A stretch of 6,394 nt of DNA, taken from NCBI GenBank assembly GCA_937930495.1, contig CALGKL010000307.1, positions 1 to 6,394 of the forward strand, in the 5' to 3' direction. The DNA comes from an uncultured Gloeocapsa sp. (lineage in GTDB: Bacteria > Cyanobacteriota > Cyanobacteriia > Cyanobacteriales > Gloeocapsaceae). Made by a program: the position numbers and the translations under genes. The notes beneath the pieces are model-generated. The model was not told the origin of the DNA. It did no database searches and saw only the letters and a program-made list of their open reading frames with translations. This document shows, in pieces, positions 1 through 5,031 of the stretch (positions are counted from its first letter, which is position 1; every line of letters starts with the position of its first letter).

Positions 1-958
1 TTGATTGTAACCCTAGCAACAGTGCTGCACCATCTACACCCTCTATACTAATATTTAGGTTACCAGGTAACCTCTGAATGGGATGACCATTGAGATGAAC
101 ACCACCAAGACTAGAGAGTTTTTGCCATAATCCCTCTCTGAGCTCTAATAATCTCTTTGTTTCTGTTTCTTGTTCTTCTAGGGCGATCGCCACTGCTTTA
201 GCAAACCCGACAATTTGGGGAGTATAGAGGGTTCCCGATCTCAATCCTCTCTCTTGTCCTCCTCCCTGGATTTGGGGAACTAGGTTGACTCGAGGATTAC
301 GACGACGCACATAGAGAGCTCCTATCCCTTTTGGTCCATAGATTTTATGTGCTGTTAAAGACATTAAGTCTATCTTCATCGCTTCTACGTCTAGGGGAAT
401 TTTACCGATAGCTTGAGCTGCATCGGTATGAAACAAGACATTGTGTTTTCTGCATATACTACCAATAGCTGCAAGAGGCATTAACACGCCTATTTCATTA
501 TTAGCCGCCATTACCGATACCATAATTGTTTCGGGTTTAATCGCCGCTTCTAACTCTGTTAAATCAATTAAACCGTCTTTTCCTACTGATAAATAGGTAA
601 CGCTAAAACCAAGGGTTTCTAGATAACGACAGGGGTCTAAAATCGCTTTATGTTCTGTTTGCACCGTAATTATGTGACGTCCCTGTTGATAGTAAGCTTC
701 TGCTACTCCCTTGATCGCTAGATTATTGGCTTCTGTCGCTCCACTGGTGAAGATAATCTCTGTGTCTGTAGCGTTGATAGCTTGAGCGAGGGTATTTCTA
801 GCCTGACTGACAGCAGCTTCTGCTGTCCAACCATAACTATGGGCAACGCTAGCCGGGTTGCCAAAATGTTCTGTAAAATAAGGCAACATCGCCTCTACCA
901 CTCTCTGATCTACGGGGGTAGTAGCATGACAATCTAAATAAATTGGTCGAAATGACAT
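1..958 (-). CDS. iscS: Cysteine desulfurase, NifS/IscS type (C-terminal part off the window)
   Basis: This is a PLP-dependent class V aminotransferase-fold enzyme that removes sulfur from L-cysteine, giving alanine and an enzyme persulfide for Fe-S cluster, thio-cofactor or tRNA thiolation pathways in the cytosol. Translation from the ATG at 958 begins MSFRPIYLDCHATTPVD and stays open for 319 residues to the left edge. Visible family motifs are GATEANN at 73-79, TEH with the cofactor-stacking His103, ANNEIG at 152-157, the PLP-phosphate region HTDAAQ at 177-182, and TAHKIYGPKG with the Schiff-base Lys205. Family members are about 385-400 residues long, so roughly 70 are missing, including the mobile loop with the catalytic Cys (SSGSACS type). 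That cysteine could not be checked. There is no clear Shine-Dalgarno sequence. Cyanobacteria usually carry several paralogs, so the exact name is uncertain; the enzyme class is not. Confidence 0.93.
   Translation of the reverse strand, partial: MSFRPIYLDCHATTPVDQRVVEAMLPYFTEHFGNPASVAHSYGWTAEAAVSQARNTLAQAINATDTEIIFTSGATEANNLAIKGVAEAYYQQGRHIITVQTEHKAILDPCRYLETLGFSVTYLSVGKDGLIDLTELEAAIKPETIMVSVMAANNEIGVLMPLAAIGSICRKHNVLFHTDAAQAIGKIPLDVEAMKIDLMSLTAHKIYGPKGIGALYVRRRNPRVNLVPQIQGGGQERGLRSGTLYTPQIVGFAKAVAIALEEQETETKRLLELREGLWQKLSSLGGVHLNGHPIQRLPGNLNISIEGVDGAALLLGLQS
183..190. repeat. HIP1 palindrome
   Basis: GCGATCGC, the highly iterated palindrome of cyanobacterial genomes, lies inside the cysteine desulfurase gene. 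It supports the cyanobacterial origin and needs no local function. Confidence 0.85.
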
Positions 959-985
959 TACTCGAGTCTAAATAGCTTAATCATC

Positions 986-1012
986 ACTATAGTAACCAAT
1001 TATTTGTGACAA
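986..1012 (-). promoter_or_regulatory. Candidate promoter of the cysteine desulfurase gene
   Basis: Read on the minus strand, TTGTCA (1012-1007, five of six to the -35 consensus) is followed after 15 bp by TATAGT (991-986, five of six to the -10 consensus). A start near 979 would give a leader of about 20 nt. The 15-bp spacer is shorter than the ideal 17, so this is only a candidate. The -10 lies in the 8-bp palindrome ACTATAGT (986-993). Confidence 0.35.
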
Positions 1013-1024
1013 TAGATAAAATGT

Positions 1025-1046
1025 TTGGGCTGATTTAACAACCCAA
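1025..1046 (-). terminator. Weak hairpin after the DUF1815 gene
   Basis: TTGGG at 1025-1029 and CCCAA at 1042-1046 form a 5-bp stem with a 12-nt loop, 6 bp past the stop codon of the DUF1815 gene. On the minus strand it is followed by ACATTTTATC, only a short T run. It could be a weak terminator, but so short a stem may be chance. Confidence 0.22.
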
Positions 1047-1052
1047 GTCAAT

Positions 1053-1400
1053 CTACCTAACTAGGGGCATTTTTAGAGCAGTTTTAGTATTTTCACTGGG
1101 AATATATTTAATTAGATCGGCTAATCCTTGCAATTGGTTAATTGCTTCTGCACCCTCTAACTTCATCAACTCTCGTTCATCCCGCATCTCTGTCCAGGTA
1201 ATTCCGTAGTCAGAGACCAAAAAACGAATGAGATGACCATCTTCGAGACTCACCATAAAGGAAGCGCTATTCATTTGATCACCACAGGTGTAACAGGAAG
1301 CCAGATAACCCCTATTTTCTAAGACGATCGCCAAAGCTTGAAGATTCATCACCAAGTCTTTGACGAATTCCCGGTGTTGTTGTGCTAAACGTTGAAACAT
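1053..1400 (-). CDS. DUF1815 family protein
   Basis: This small soluble protein (115 residues from the chosen start) resembles the DUF1815 family, known almost only from cyanobacteria and without an established function. I recognise it by its opening MFQRLAQQHREFVKDLV, the central stretch with a CYTCGD motif, and the following block FLVSDYGITWTEMRDE. No signal peptide or membrane segment is visible. The reading frame stays open for nine more codons upstream to 1427, but the start at 1400 is preferred. GGAGG lies 6 nt before that ATG (plus-strand 1407-1411), and the family sequence begins there. The Cys-x-x-Cys pair could bind a metal or be redox active; that is inference. It stands alone on its strand, divergent from the 93-residue gene, and a good promoter candidate lies at 1458-1487. 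Confidence 0.85.
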   Translation of the reverse strand: MFQRLAQQHREFVKDLVMNLQALAIVLENRGYLASCYTCGDQMNSASFMVSLEDGHLIRFLVSDYGITWTEMRDERELMKLEGAEAINQLQGLADLIKYIPSENTKTALKMPLVR

Positions 1401-1406
1401 ATTGTA

Positions 1407-1411
1407 CCTCC
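1407..1411 (-). promoter_or_regulatory. Ribosome binding site deciding the DUF1815 start
   Basis: GGAGG on the minus strand lies 6 nt upstream of the ATG at 1400. It falls inside the longer alternative frame opening at 1427, so it argues for the shorter protein. It is one of the few strong Shine-Dalgarno sequences in the window. Confidence 0.7.
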
Positions 1412-1457
1412 AAACAACACACCACAACTTTAATCAGACTTTTATTATTTTAATACT

Positions 1458-1487
1458 ATTTTAAGCTTTTCCAATTAATTGTATCAA
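1458..1487 (-). promoter_or_regulatory. Candidate promoter of the DUF1815 gene
   Basis: On the minus strand TTGATA (1487-1482, five of six to -35) is followed after 18 bp by TAAAAT (1463-1458, five of six to -10). Transcription would begin near 1451, giving a leader of about 50 nt. This is the best sigma-70-like pair seen in the window. Confidence 0.5.
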
Positions 1488-1488
1488 A

Positions 1489-1517
1489 TTGTCTAAATTA
1501 ACAGTATTGTCTATGGT
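1489..1517 (+). promoter_or_regulatory. Candidate promoter of the 93-residue gene
   Basis: TTGTCT (1489-1494, four of six to -35) and TATGGT (1512-1517, four of six to -10) are 17 bp apart. A start near 1524 would give a leader of about 38 nt. It partly overlaps the divergent DUF1815 promoter candidate and includes both copies of the direct repeat ATTGTCTA. Confidence 0.3.
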
Positions 1518-1550
1518 TCTACTGCTAATCTAGAGGTGTCGGCAATAGAT

Positions 1551-1555
1551 AGGAG
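1551..1555 (+). promoter_or_regulatory. Ribosome binding site of the 93-residue gene
   Basis: AGGAG lies 6 nt before the ATG at 1562. It supports both the reality of this small unrecognised gene and its start. Confidence 0.65.
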
Positions 1556-1561
1556 TTCCCT

Positions 1562-1843
1562 ATGCTCGATCGCCAATCCTTTTCCAATTGCACCAGTCAA
1601 AATTTTGAGAAGGTAGCAATCCAGAGATTTCGTTCCTTAGCTATGTGTATTCCCAAAGATTGTCGAGTTTTTCGAGAACCTTGGGGATGTTATACGGTAA
1701 TTTGTCTAGATTTTCAAGCTTGTCCCAATCAATTAACAGAAACTAAAAATAACGCTAATTTAATCGTCACAGCAGCTAGACATCTCGGTTTAGCTAACTC
1801 AGTAACTTTTAAAATTGGTCATCAAGTCATAGGTTGGACCTAA
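1562..1843 (+). CDS. Cysteine-rich small protein of unknown function
   Basis: I do not recognise a family for this 93-residue protein. It begins MLDRQSFSNCTSQNFEKV and ends HQVIGWT. No signal peptide or membrane helix is apparent, so it is probably cytosolic. It contains six cysteines (10, 29, 34, 43, 48, 54), five of them within residues 29-54 with spacing C-x4-C-x8-C-x4-C-x5-C. This is unlike a classic CxxC zinc finger or 2Fe-2S ferredoxin. Residues 63-93 look like a helix followed by a strand. The start is supported by AGGAG at 1551-1555, 6 nt before the ATG, and no overlapping frame explains the region better. It is divergent from the DUF1815 gene and convergent with the TPR gene, whose stop lies 3 bp past its own. 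A metal-binding or redox role is only a guess from composition. Confidence 0.75.
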   Translation: MLDRQSFSNCTSQNFEKVAIQRFRSLAMCIPKDCRVFREPWGCYTVICLDFQACPNQLTETKNNANLIVTAARHLGLANSVTFKIGHQVIGWT

Positions 1844-1846
1844 AAA

Positions 1847-2242
1847 TTATTCTTGAGGTTGATTTGGTTGCTCACTAGCTATTTGTTGTCGAACAGTAGC
1901 TAGAAGCATTTTAATACTCTCATCATCGGGATAGATAGTAATCAGTTTTTCTAGGGGGGCGATCGCCCCCTCTAAATCATTAAGTTTTAAGCGAACTTCT
2001 ACTAATCCTTGTAGCGCTGAAGTATTTTCTGGTTCACGCTCTAATACTATTAGATAACCCTGCTCTTGAGCTTTGAGTTGGTCAGTAACTGATTGTGTTT
2101 GCTCTGGAGATGGGGAATTTGGGGAAGGGGTGGTCAATAACTTGATGATAAAGAAGACGCTAGAACTAATGAAAGATACACCAGATACTAGTACTAAAAT
2201 TCGTTTGATAGAGTCTTGAGTACGGGGAGTTTCTTTAGGCAT
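1847..2242 (-). CDS. Membrane-anchored TPR protein
   Basis: This 131-residue protein has a short basic cytosolic N-terminus (MPKETPRTQDSIKR), one hydrophobic helix at about 15-33, a Pro/Ser/Gln-rich linker at about 37-50, and an alpha-helical region with tetratricopeptide features at about 56-122. One TPR is clear: LKLNDLEGAIAPLEKLI followed by YPDD. TPR units are protein-interaction scaffolds, so it probably presents a small docking surface at a membrane; the partner is unknown. The frame opens at a TTG at 2287 and has another ATG at 2281. I chose the ATG at 2242 because the positive N-terminus and membrane helix follow directly. None of the three has a convincing ribosome site. It is the last gene of the minus-strand group, 49 bp after gun4, and its stop is 3 bp from that of the convergent 93-residue gene. 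Confidence 0.78.
   Translation of the reverse strand: MPKETPRTQDSIKRILVLVSGVSFISSSVFFIIKLLTTPSPNSPSPEQTQSVTDQLKAQEQGYLIVLEREPENTSALQGLVEVRLKLNDLEGAIAPLEKLITIYPDDESIKMLLATVRQQIASEQPNQPQE
1955..1970. repeat. Extended HIP1 palindrome
   Basis: A HIP1 core (1959-1966) is extended to a perfect 16-bp palindrome GGGGGCGATCGCCCCC inside the TPR gene. It encodes part of the EGAIAPL segment of the TPR. It could fold as a 6-bp GC stem with a GATC loop in either transcript. Confidence 0.85.
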
Positions 2243-2291
2243 AATAACTAATAGGGAAGAGGGATTGAGACCTACATCCATCCTCAATTTA

Positions 2292-2975
2292 CTACGAATC
2301 TAACCAAGCTGGATGAGCAAAAATAGAGGCGATGACCCTAACACCGCGAATCTGATTTAATAGGGGTAGGTGACCCACCGGAGCGCTTAAATCCCAGGTA
2401 AAAGCGTTAGGATACCTAGTCCATTGGTTGCCGTTTTTCCAACCTATTTTTGACCAAAGCTGCTCAAAATCCTTACCTACAGACAACCAGATTTTTCTCT
2501 GTACAGCAAAACCAAATTTCCCCTCAGAAAATAAATACCAGAGTTGATTAAGAGTTTGTAAATCAGTAATAGGAAACTGTTGGACTTCGGTAAAATACAC
2601 CCATTTGCGCGCTATAGCAGCATCACCAGCTAACTCACACATTTTAACTCTAGTCAGACTATCAGCTTCTTGCCAATTTTGTGCTAAAAGGAGTTTCTCT
2701 AGGGGTTGATAATCGATATTGCGCTCTGAATTCAGAGGAATAATTCCTTGGGGAAAATAGGTATCTAACAATTGTTGAGCTTCTGTGGTTTGGAGTTGGT
2801 GTAAAACTTGGTAAATTTTGGCGGTAACCAGATTAGGAATTATTGGTTGATTAGTTTGTAAAAATTCTTGGAGAATAGCTAATCCCTCTGAACCCTGATT
2901 AATCAGTTCGGGGATCAACTCTAGTTGTTTTTTCGGCGATTCTGTTAAAAAGGACAAGGTTTCTGTATCGCTCAT
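2292..2975 (-). CDS. gun4: Gun4, porphyrin-binding activator of Mg-chelatase
   Basis: Gun4 binds protoporphyrin IX and Mg-protoporphyrin and stimulates magnesium chelatase (ChlH/ChlI/ChlD), the first step of the chlorophyll branch. The 227 residues match the full-length cyanobacterial form (about 230): an N-terminal helical domain at about 10-75, then the GUN4 core from about 85. Core signatures are YFTEV at 127-131, LWYLFSEGKFGFAVQRKIW at 145-163, GWKNGNQW at 178-185, the porphyrin-pocket segment TWDLSAPVGHLPLLNQ at 193-208, and GVRV at 211-214 before a C-terminal HPAW. GUN4 domains also occur in cyanobacterial multidomain proteins, but the length and N-terminal domain here fit the canonical protein. 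It lies 10 bp after the nucleotidyltransferase gene on the same strand, suggesting cotranscription. No Shine-Dalgarno is seen; the ATG fits the family start (MSD). Confidence 0.95.
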   Translation of the reverse strand: MSDTETLSFLTESPKKQLELIPELINQGSEGLAILQEFLQTNQPIIPNLVTAKIYQVLHQLQTTEAQQLLDTYFPQGIIPLNSERNIDYQPLEKLLLAQNWQEADSLTRVKMCELAGDAAIARKWVYFTEVQQFPITDLQTLNQLWYLFSEGKFGFAVQRKIWLSVGKDFEQLWSKIGWKNGNQWTRYPNAFTWDLSAPVGHLPLLNQIRGVRVIASIFAHPAWLDS

Positions 2976-2985
2976 GAATTATAAA

Positions 2986-3495
2986 TTAACAGGCTAAAAT
3001 ACGTTGAATAATTTCGGTGGTAGAGGTAGGGATTTCTACGGCTACTAGTTCAATTTTACCCCCATAGGATTGCACCAGAGGAGCTTCTGGTAAAGTAGCT
3101 AAACTGTAGTCTCCTCCTTTGACATAAATTTCTGGTTTGAGGGTAGCAATTACCTGGTTAGCGGTGGTTTCGGCAAAAATAACGATTCCATCTACTGGGA
3201 TTAAAGCTGCTAGAAGTTCGGCGCGTTGCTGTTCGGGAATAATTGGACGTTTGGGGAAGCCACAGGAAGCGGGTTTGAGTTTAGCTACGGATTCATCGCT
3301 ATTGAGTCCAATAATCAGGCTTTTTCCCAAAGATTTGGCTTGAAATAAATAGCGGGTATGACCTACGTGTAATAAATCAAAACAGCCATTAGTAAACACC
3401 AAAGGACGCCATTTTTCAGGGTCAGCGGCGATCGCCCTTGTCAGAGTTTCTAGAGAATAAATCTTTGTATTCTTGCACACAGCCAAATAAGGCAA
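2986..3495 (-). CDS. rfaE2: Nucleotidyltransferase, RfaE2/HldE C-terminal type (non-ATG start)
   Basis: It belongs to the cytidylyltransferase-like HxGH superfamily, in the group annotated as D-glycero-beta-D-manno-heptose 1-phosphate adenylyltransferase (ADP-heptose synthesis); its real substrate in cyanobacteria is less certain. Evidence: TNGCFDLLHVGHTRYL at 35-50 with the nucleotide-binding HVGH (43-46), GLNSDESV at 63-70, RAELLAAL at 91-98, VKGGDY at 125-130, and C-terminal STTEIIQRI at 158-166. The fused sugar-kinase domain of enterobacterial HldE is absent, as in stand-alone RfaE2. The reading frame contains no ATG. An in-frame stop at 3513-3511 limits initiation to TTG 3495, TTG 3486 or GTG 3480. 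The longest is given; GTG 3480 would leave 164 residues and still keep the whole domain. It is first in the group with gun4 and the TPR gene, divergent from icd. Confidence 0.85.
   Translation of the reverse strand: MPYLAVCKNTKIYSLETLTRAIAADPEKWRPLVFTNGCFDLLHVGHTRYLFQAKSLGKSLIIGLNSDESVAKLKPASCGFPKRPIIPEQQRAELLAALIPVDGIVIFAETTANQVIATLKPEIYVKGGDYSLATLPEAPLVQSYGGKIELVAVEIPTSTTEIIQRILAC
3428..3435. repeat. HIP1 palindrome
   Basis: GCGATCGC inside the nucleotidyltransferase gene (codons for Ala-Ile-Ala near residue 21), extended to GGCGATCGCC. Confidence 0.85.
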
Positions 3496-3501
3496 TAATA
3501 T
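3467..3501 (+). promoter_or_regulatory. Candidate icd promoter with a degenerate NtcA-like box
   Basis: TTGCAC (3473-3478) and TAATAT (3496-3501) are 17 bp apart on the plus strand, a weak sigma-70-like pair inside the 5' end of the divergent nucleotidyltransferase gene. Over the -35 lies GTA-N8-CAC (3467-3480), one base short of the NtcA consensus GTA-N8-TAC. NtcA control of icd is known in cyanobacteria, but the box is about 7 bp closer to the predicted start than the usual -41.5, so the match may be chance. Confidence 0.25.
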
Positions 3502-3512
3502 TTTACTAGTCT

Positions 3513-3541
3513 ATTAGATTTTAAATGATTATGTACGACAA
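3513..3541 (-). promoter_or_regulatory. Candidate promoter of the rfaE2-gun4-TPR operon
   Basis: On the minus strand TTGTCG (3541-3536, four of six to -35) and TCTAAT (3518-3513, five of six to -10) are 17 bp apart. They span the icd start codons on the opposite strand. Transcription would begin near 3506, leaving a leader of about 11 nt before TTG 3495 or about 26 nt before GTG 3480, which mildly favours the latter. Confidence 0.38.
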
Positions 3542-4952
3542 ATTAACCCCCCCCACGGAAGGTTCTAAAATAGTTTTTGAGAATGGTTTACCCATTGTCC
3601 CAGATAATCCGATTATTCCTTTTATCCGGGGTGATGGTACGGGGGTGGATATTTGGCCCGCTACGGAAAGGGTGATTAACGCTGCGGTGAAAGCAGCTTA
3701 CGGCAAGGAACGCAAAATTAACTGGTTTAAAATCTATGCCGGGGATGAAGCTTGCGAGATTTACGGAACATATCAATATTTACCTGAAGATACCCTCAAA
3801 GCGATTAAAGAGTACGGTATAGCGATTAAAGGTCCTTTAACTACTCCAGTAGGGGGTGGGATTAGGTCATTAAATGTGGCTTTACGTCAGATTTTTGATC
3901 TATATGCTTGTATTCGTCCTTGTCGTTATTATACCGGTACTCCTTCCCCCCATAAATACCCCGAAAAACTCGACGTGATTATTTACCGAGAAAATACTGA
4001 GGATATTTACCTAGGAATCGAATGGGCTCAAGGGACACCCATCGCCGAAAAATTGATTAAAATACTCAATGAAGAGTTAATCCCGGCTACACCAGAACAT
4101 GGTCAAAAACAGATTCGGCTTGATTCGGGAATAGGGGTTAAACCGATTAGTAAAACTGGCTCTCAACGTTTAATCCGTCGTGCTCTTGAACACGCCTTAA
4201 GATTACCCAAAGGAAAACAAAGGGTCACCCTGGTACATAAAGGTAATATAATGAAATATACCGAAGGTGCTTTCCGAGATTGGGGTTATGAATTAGCCCA
4301 AACTGAATTTAGGGATGTTTGTGTTACGGAACGGGAATCCTGGATACTATCTAATAAAGAAAAAAATCCTGATTTGAGTGTAGAGGATAACGCGCGTCAA
4401 GTTGAACCTGGTTATGACGCTCTTACCGATGAGAAAAAACAAAAAATTTGTCAAGAAGTAGCCCAGGTTTTAGAGAGTATTTGGTCAACCCATGGCAATA
4501 ATCAATGGCAAGATAAAGTGATGGTCAACGATCGCATCGCTGATAGTATCTTCCAACAAATTCAAACCCGTCCTGACGAATATTCTATCCTAGCTACTAT
4601 GAACCTCAACGGTGACTATATCTCTGATGCGGCTGCAGCTTTAGTTGGTGGTTTAGGAATGGGACCTGGGGCGAATATTGGTGATAATTGCGCGATTTTT
4701 GAAGCTACCCATGGTACTGCACCTAAACACGCGGGATTGGACAGAATTAATCCTGGTTCGGTGATTTTATCGGGAGTGATGATGTTAGAGTTTATGGGCT
4801 GGAATGAAGCTGCAGATTTGATTAAAAAGGGGATTGCTGAGGCGATTTCTCATCAACAGGTTACCTATGATTTGGCTCGCATGATGGAACCTCCTGTAGA
4901 GAAACCTTTAAAATGTTCTGAATTTGCCGAAGCGATTATTAGCTATTTCTAA
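3531..4952 (+). CDS. icd: NADP-dependent isocitrate dehydrogenase
   Basis: It oxidises isocitrate to 2-oxoglutarate and CO2 with NADP+; in cyanobacteria this supplies the carbon skeleton for ammonium assimilation. From the ATG at 3531 the protein is 473 residues (MYDKLTPP, the usual cyanobacterial start); an ATG at 3525 would add Met-Ile. Substrate residues match the E. coli enzyme: [12 protein letters not shown] with Ser113, Asn115 and Arg119, then Arg129, YRENTEDIY with Arg153 and Tyr160, and HKGNIMK at 235-241. Metal aspartates are Asp337, Asp361 and Asp365 (NGDYISDA). NADP-selecting Lys398, Tyr445 and Arg449 are present, while E. coli Tyr345 is replaced by His399. About 54 extra residues between roughly 260 and 330 account for the greater length than E. 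coli (416) and are typical of cyanobacterial enzymes. Neither ATG has a clear ribosome site. A C8 run falls in codons 6-8. Confidence 0.97.
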   Translation: MYDKLTPPTEGSKIVFENGLPIVPDNPIIPFIRGDGTGVDIWPATERVINAAVKAAYGKERKINWFKIYAGDEACEIYGTYQYLPEDTLKAIKEYGIAIKGPLTTPVGGGIRSLNVALRQIFDLYACIRPCRYYTGTPSPHKYPEKLDVIIYRENTEDIYLGIEWAQGTPIAEKLIKILNEELIPATPEHGQKQIRLDSGIGVKPISKTGSQRLIRRALEHALRLPKGKQRVTLVHKGNIMKYTEGAFRDWGYELAQTEFRDVCVTERESWILSNKEKNPDLSVEDNARQVEPGYDALTDEKKQKICQEVAQVLESIWSTHGNNQWQDKVMVNDRIADSIFQQIQTRPDEYSILATMNLNGDYISDAAAALVGGLGMGPGANIGDNCAIFEATHGTAPKHAGLDRINPGSVILSGVMMLEFMGWNEAADLIKKGIAEAISHQQVTYDLARMMEPPVEKPLKCSEFAEAIISYF

Positions 4953-4956
4953 ACTT

Positions 4957-5010
4957 AGAGAATAGGTTATAGATTAGGGATCCCTGGGATCTTTGCTCTT
5001 CCTATTCTCT
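4957..5010. terminator. Nested hairpin terminator between convergent icd and rhodanese genes
   Basis: AGAGAATAGG (4957-4966) and CCTATTCTCT (5001-5010) form a perfect 10-bp stem that begins 4 bp after the icd stop and is followed by TTTAAATT. The 34-nt interior can fold further in two exclusive ways: the palindrome AGGGATCCCT (4976-4985), or GATCCC-T-GGGATC (4979-4991). Because the rhodanese gene ends at 5032 on the other strand, the element probably acts in both directions. The T run is short in each. Confidence 0.7.
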
Positions 5011-5031
5011 TTTAAATTACCACGAGAAAAT

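Noticed and set aside
1..958. Pseudogene interpretation of the cysteine desulfurase lacking its catalytic cysteine
   Set aside because: The frame is intact to the window edge; the cysteine loop simply lies beyond it.
1401..1427. Nine-codon N-terminal extension of the DUF1815 protein
   Set aside because: The GGAGG ribosome site lies inside it, 6 nt before the ATG at 1400, and the family sequence begins at that ATG.
2243..2287. Longer TPR protein starting at TTG 2287 or ATG 2281
   Set aside because: The extra residues lie before a typical short basic N-terminus and membrane helix, and no ribosome site supports them. The alternative is not fully excluded.
3137..3343. 68-codon open frame on the plus strand
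   Set aside because: It lies wholly antisense to the conserved nucleotidyltransferase gene and shows no recognisable motif or ribosome site.
2986..3495. Truncated HldE that lost its kinase domain
   Set aside because: Stand-alone nucleotidyltransferases of this length are a normal form, an in-frame stop precedes the start region, and no kinase remnant is seen next to it.
3588..3776. 62-codon open frame on the minus strand
   Set aside because: It is antisense to the strongly conserved N-terminal part of icd and is best explained as a coding shadow.
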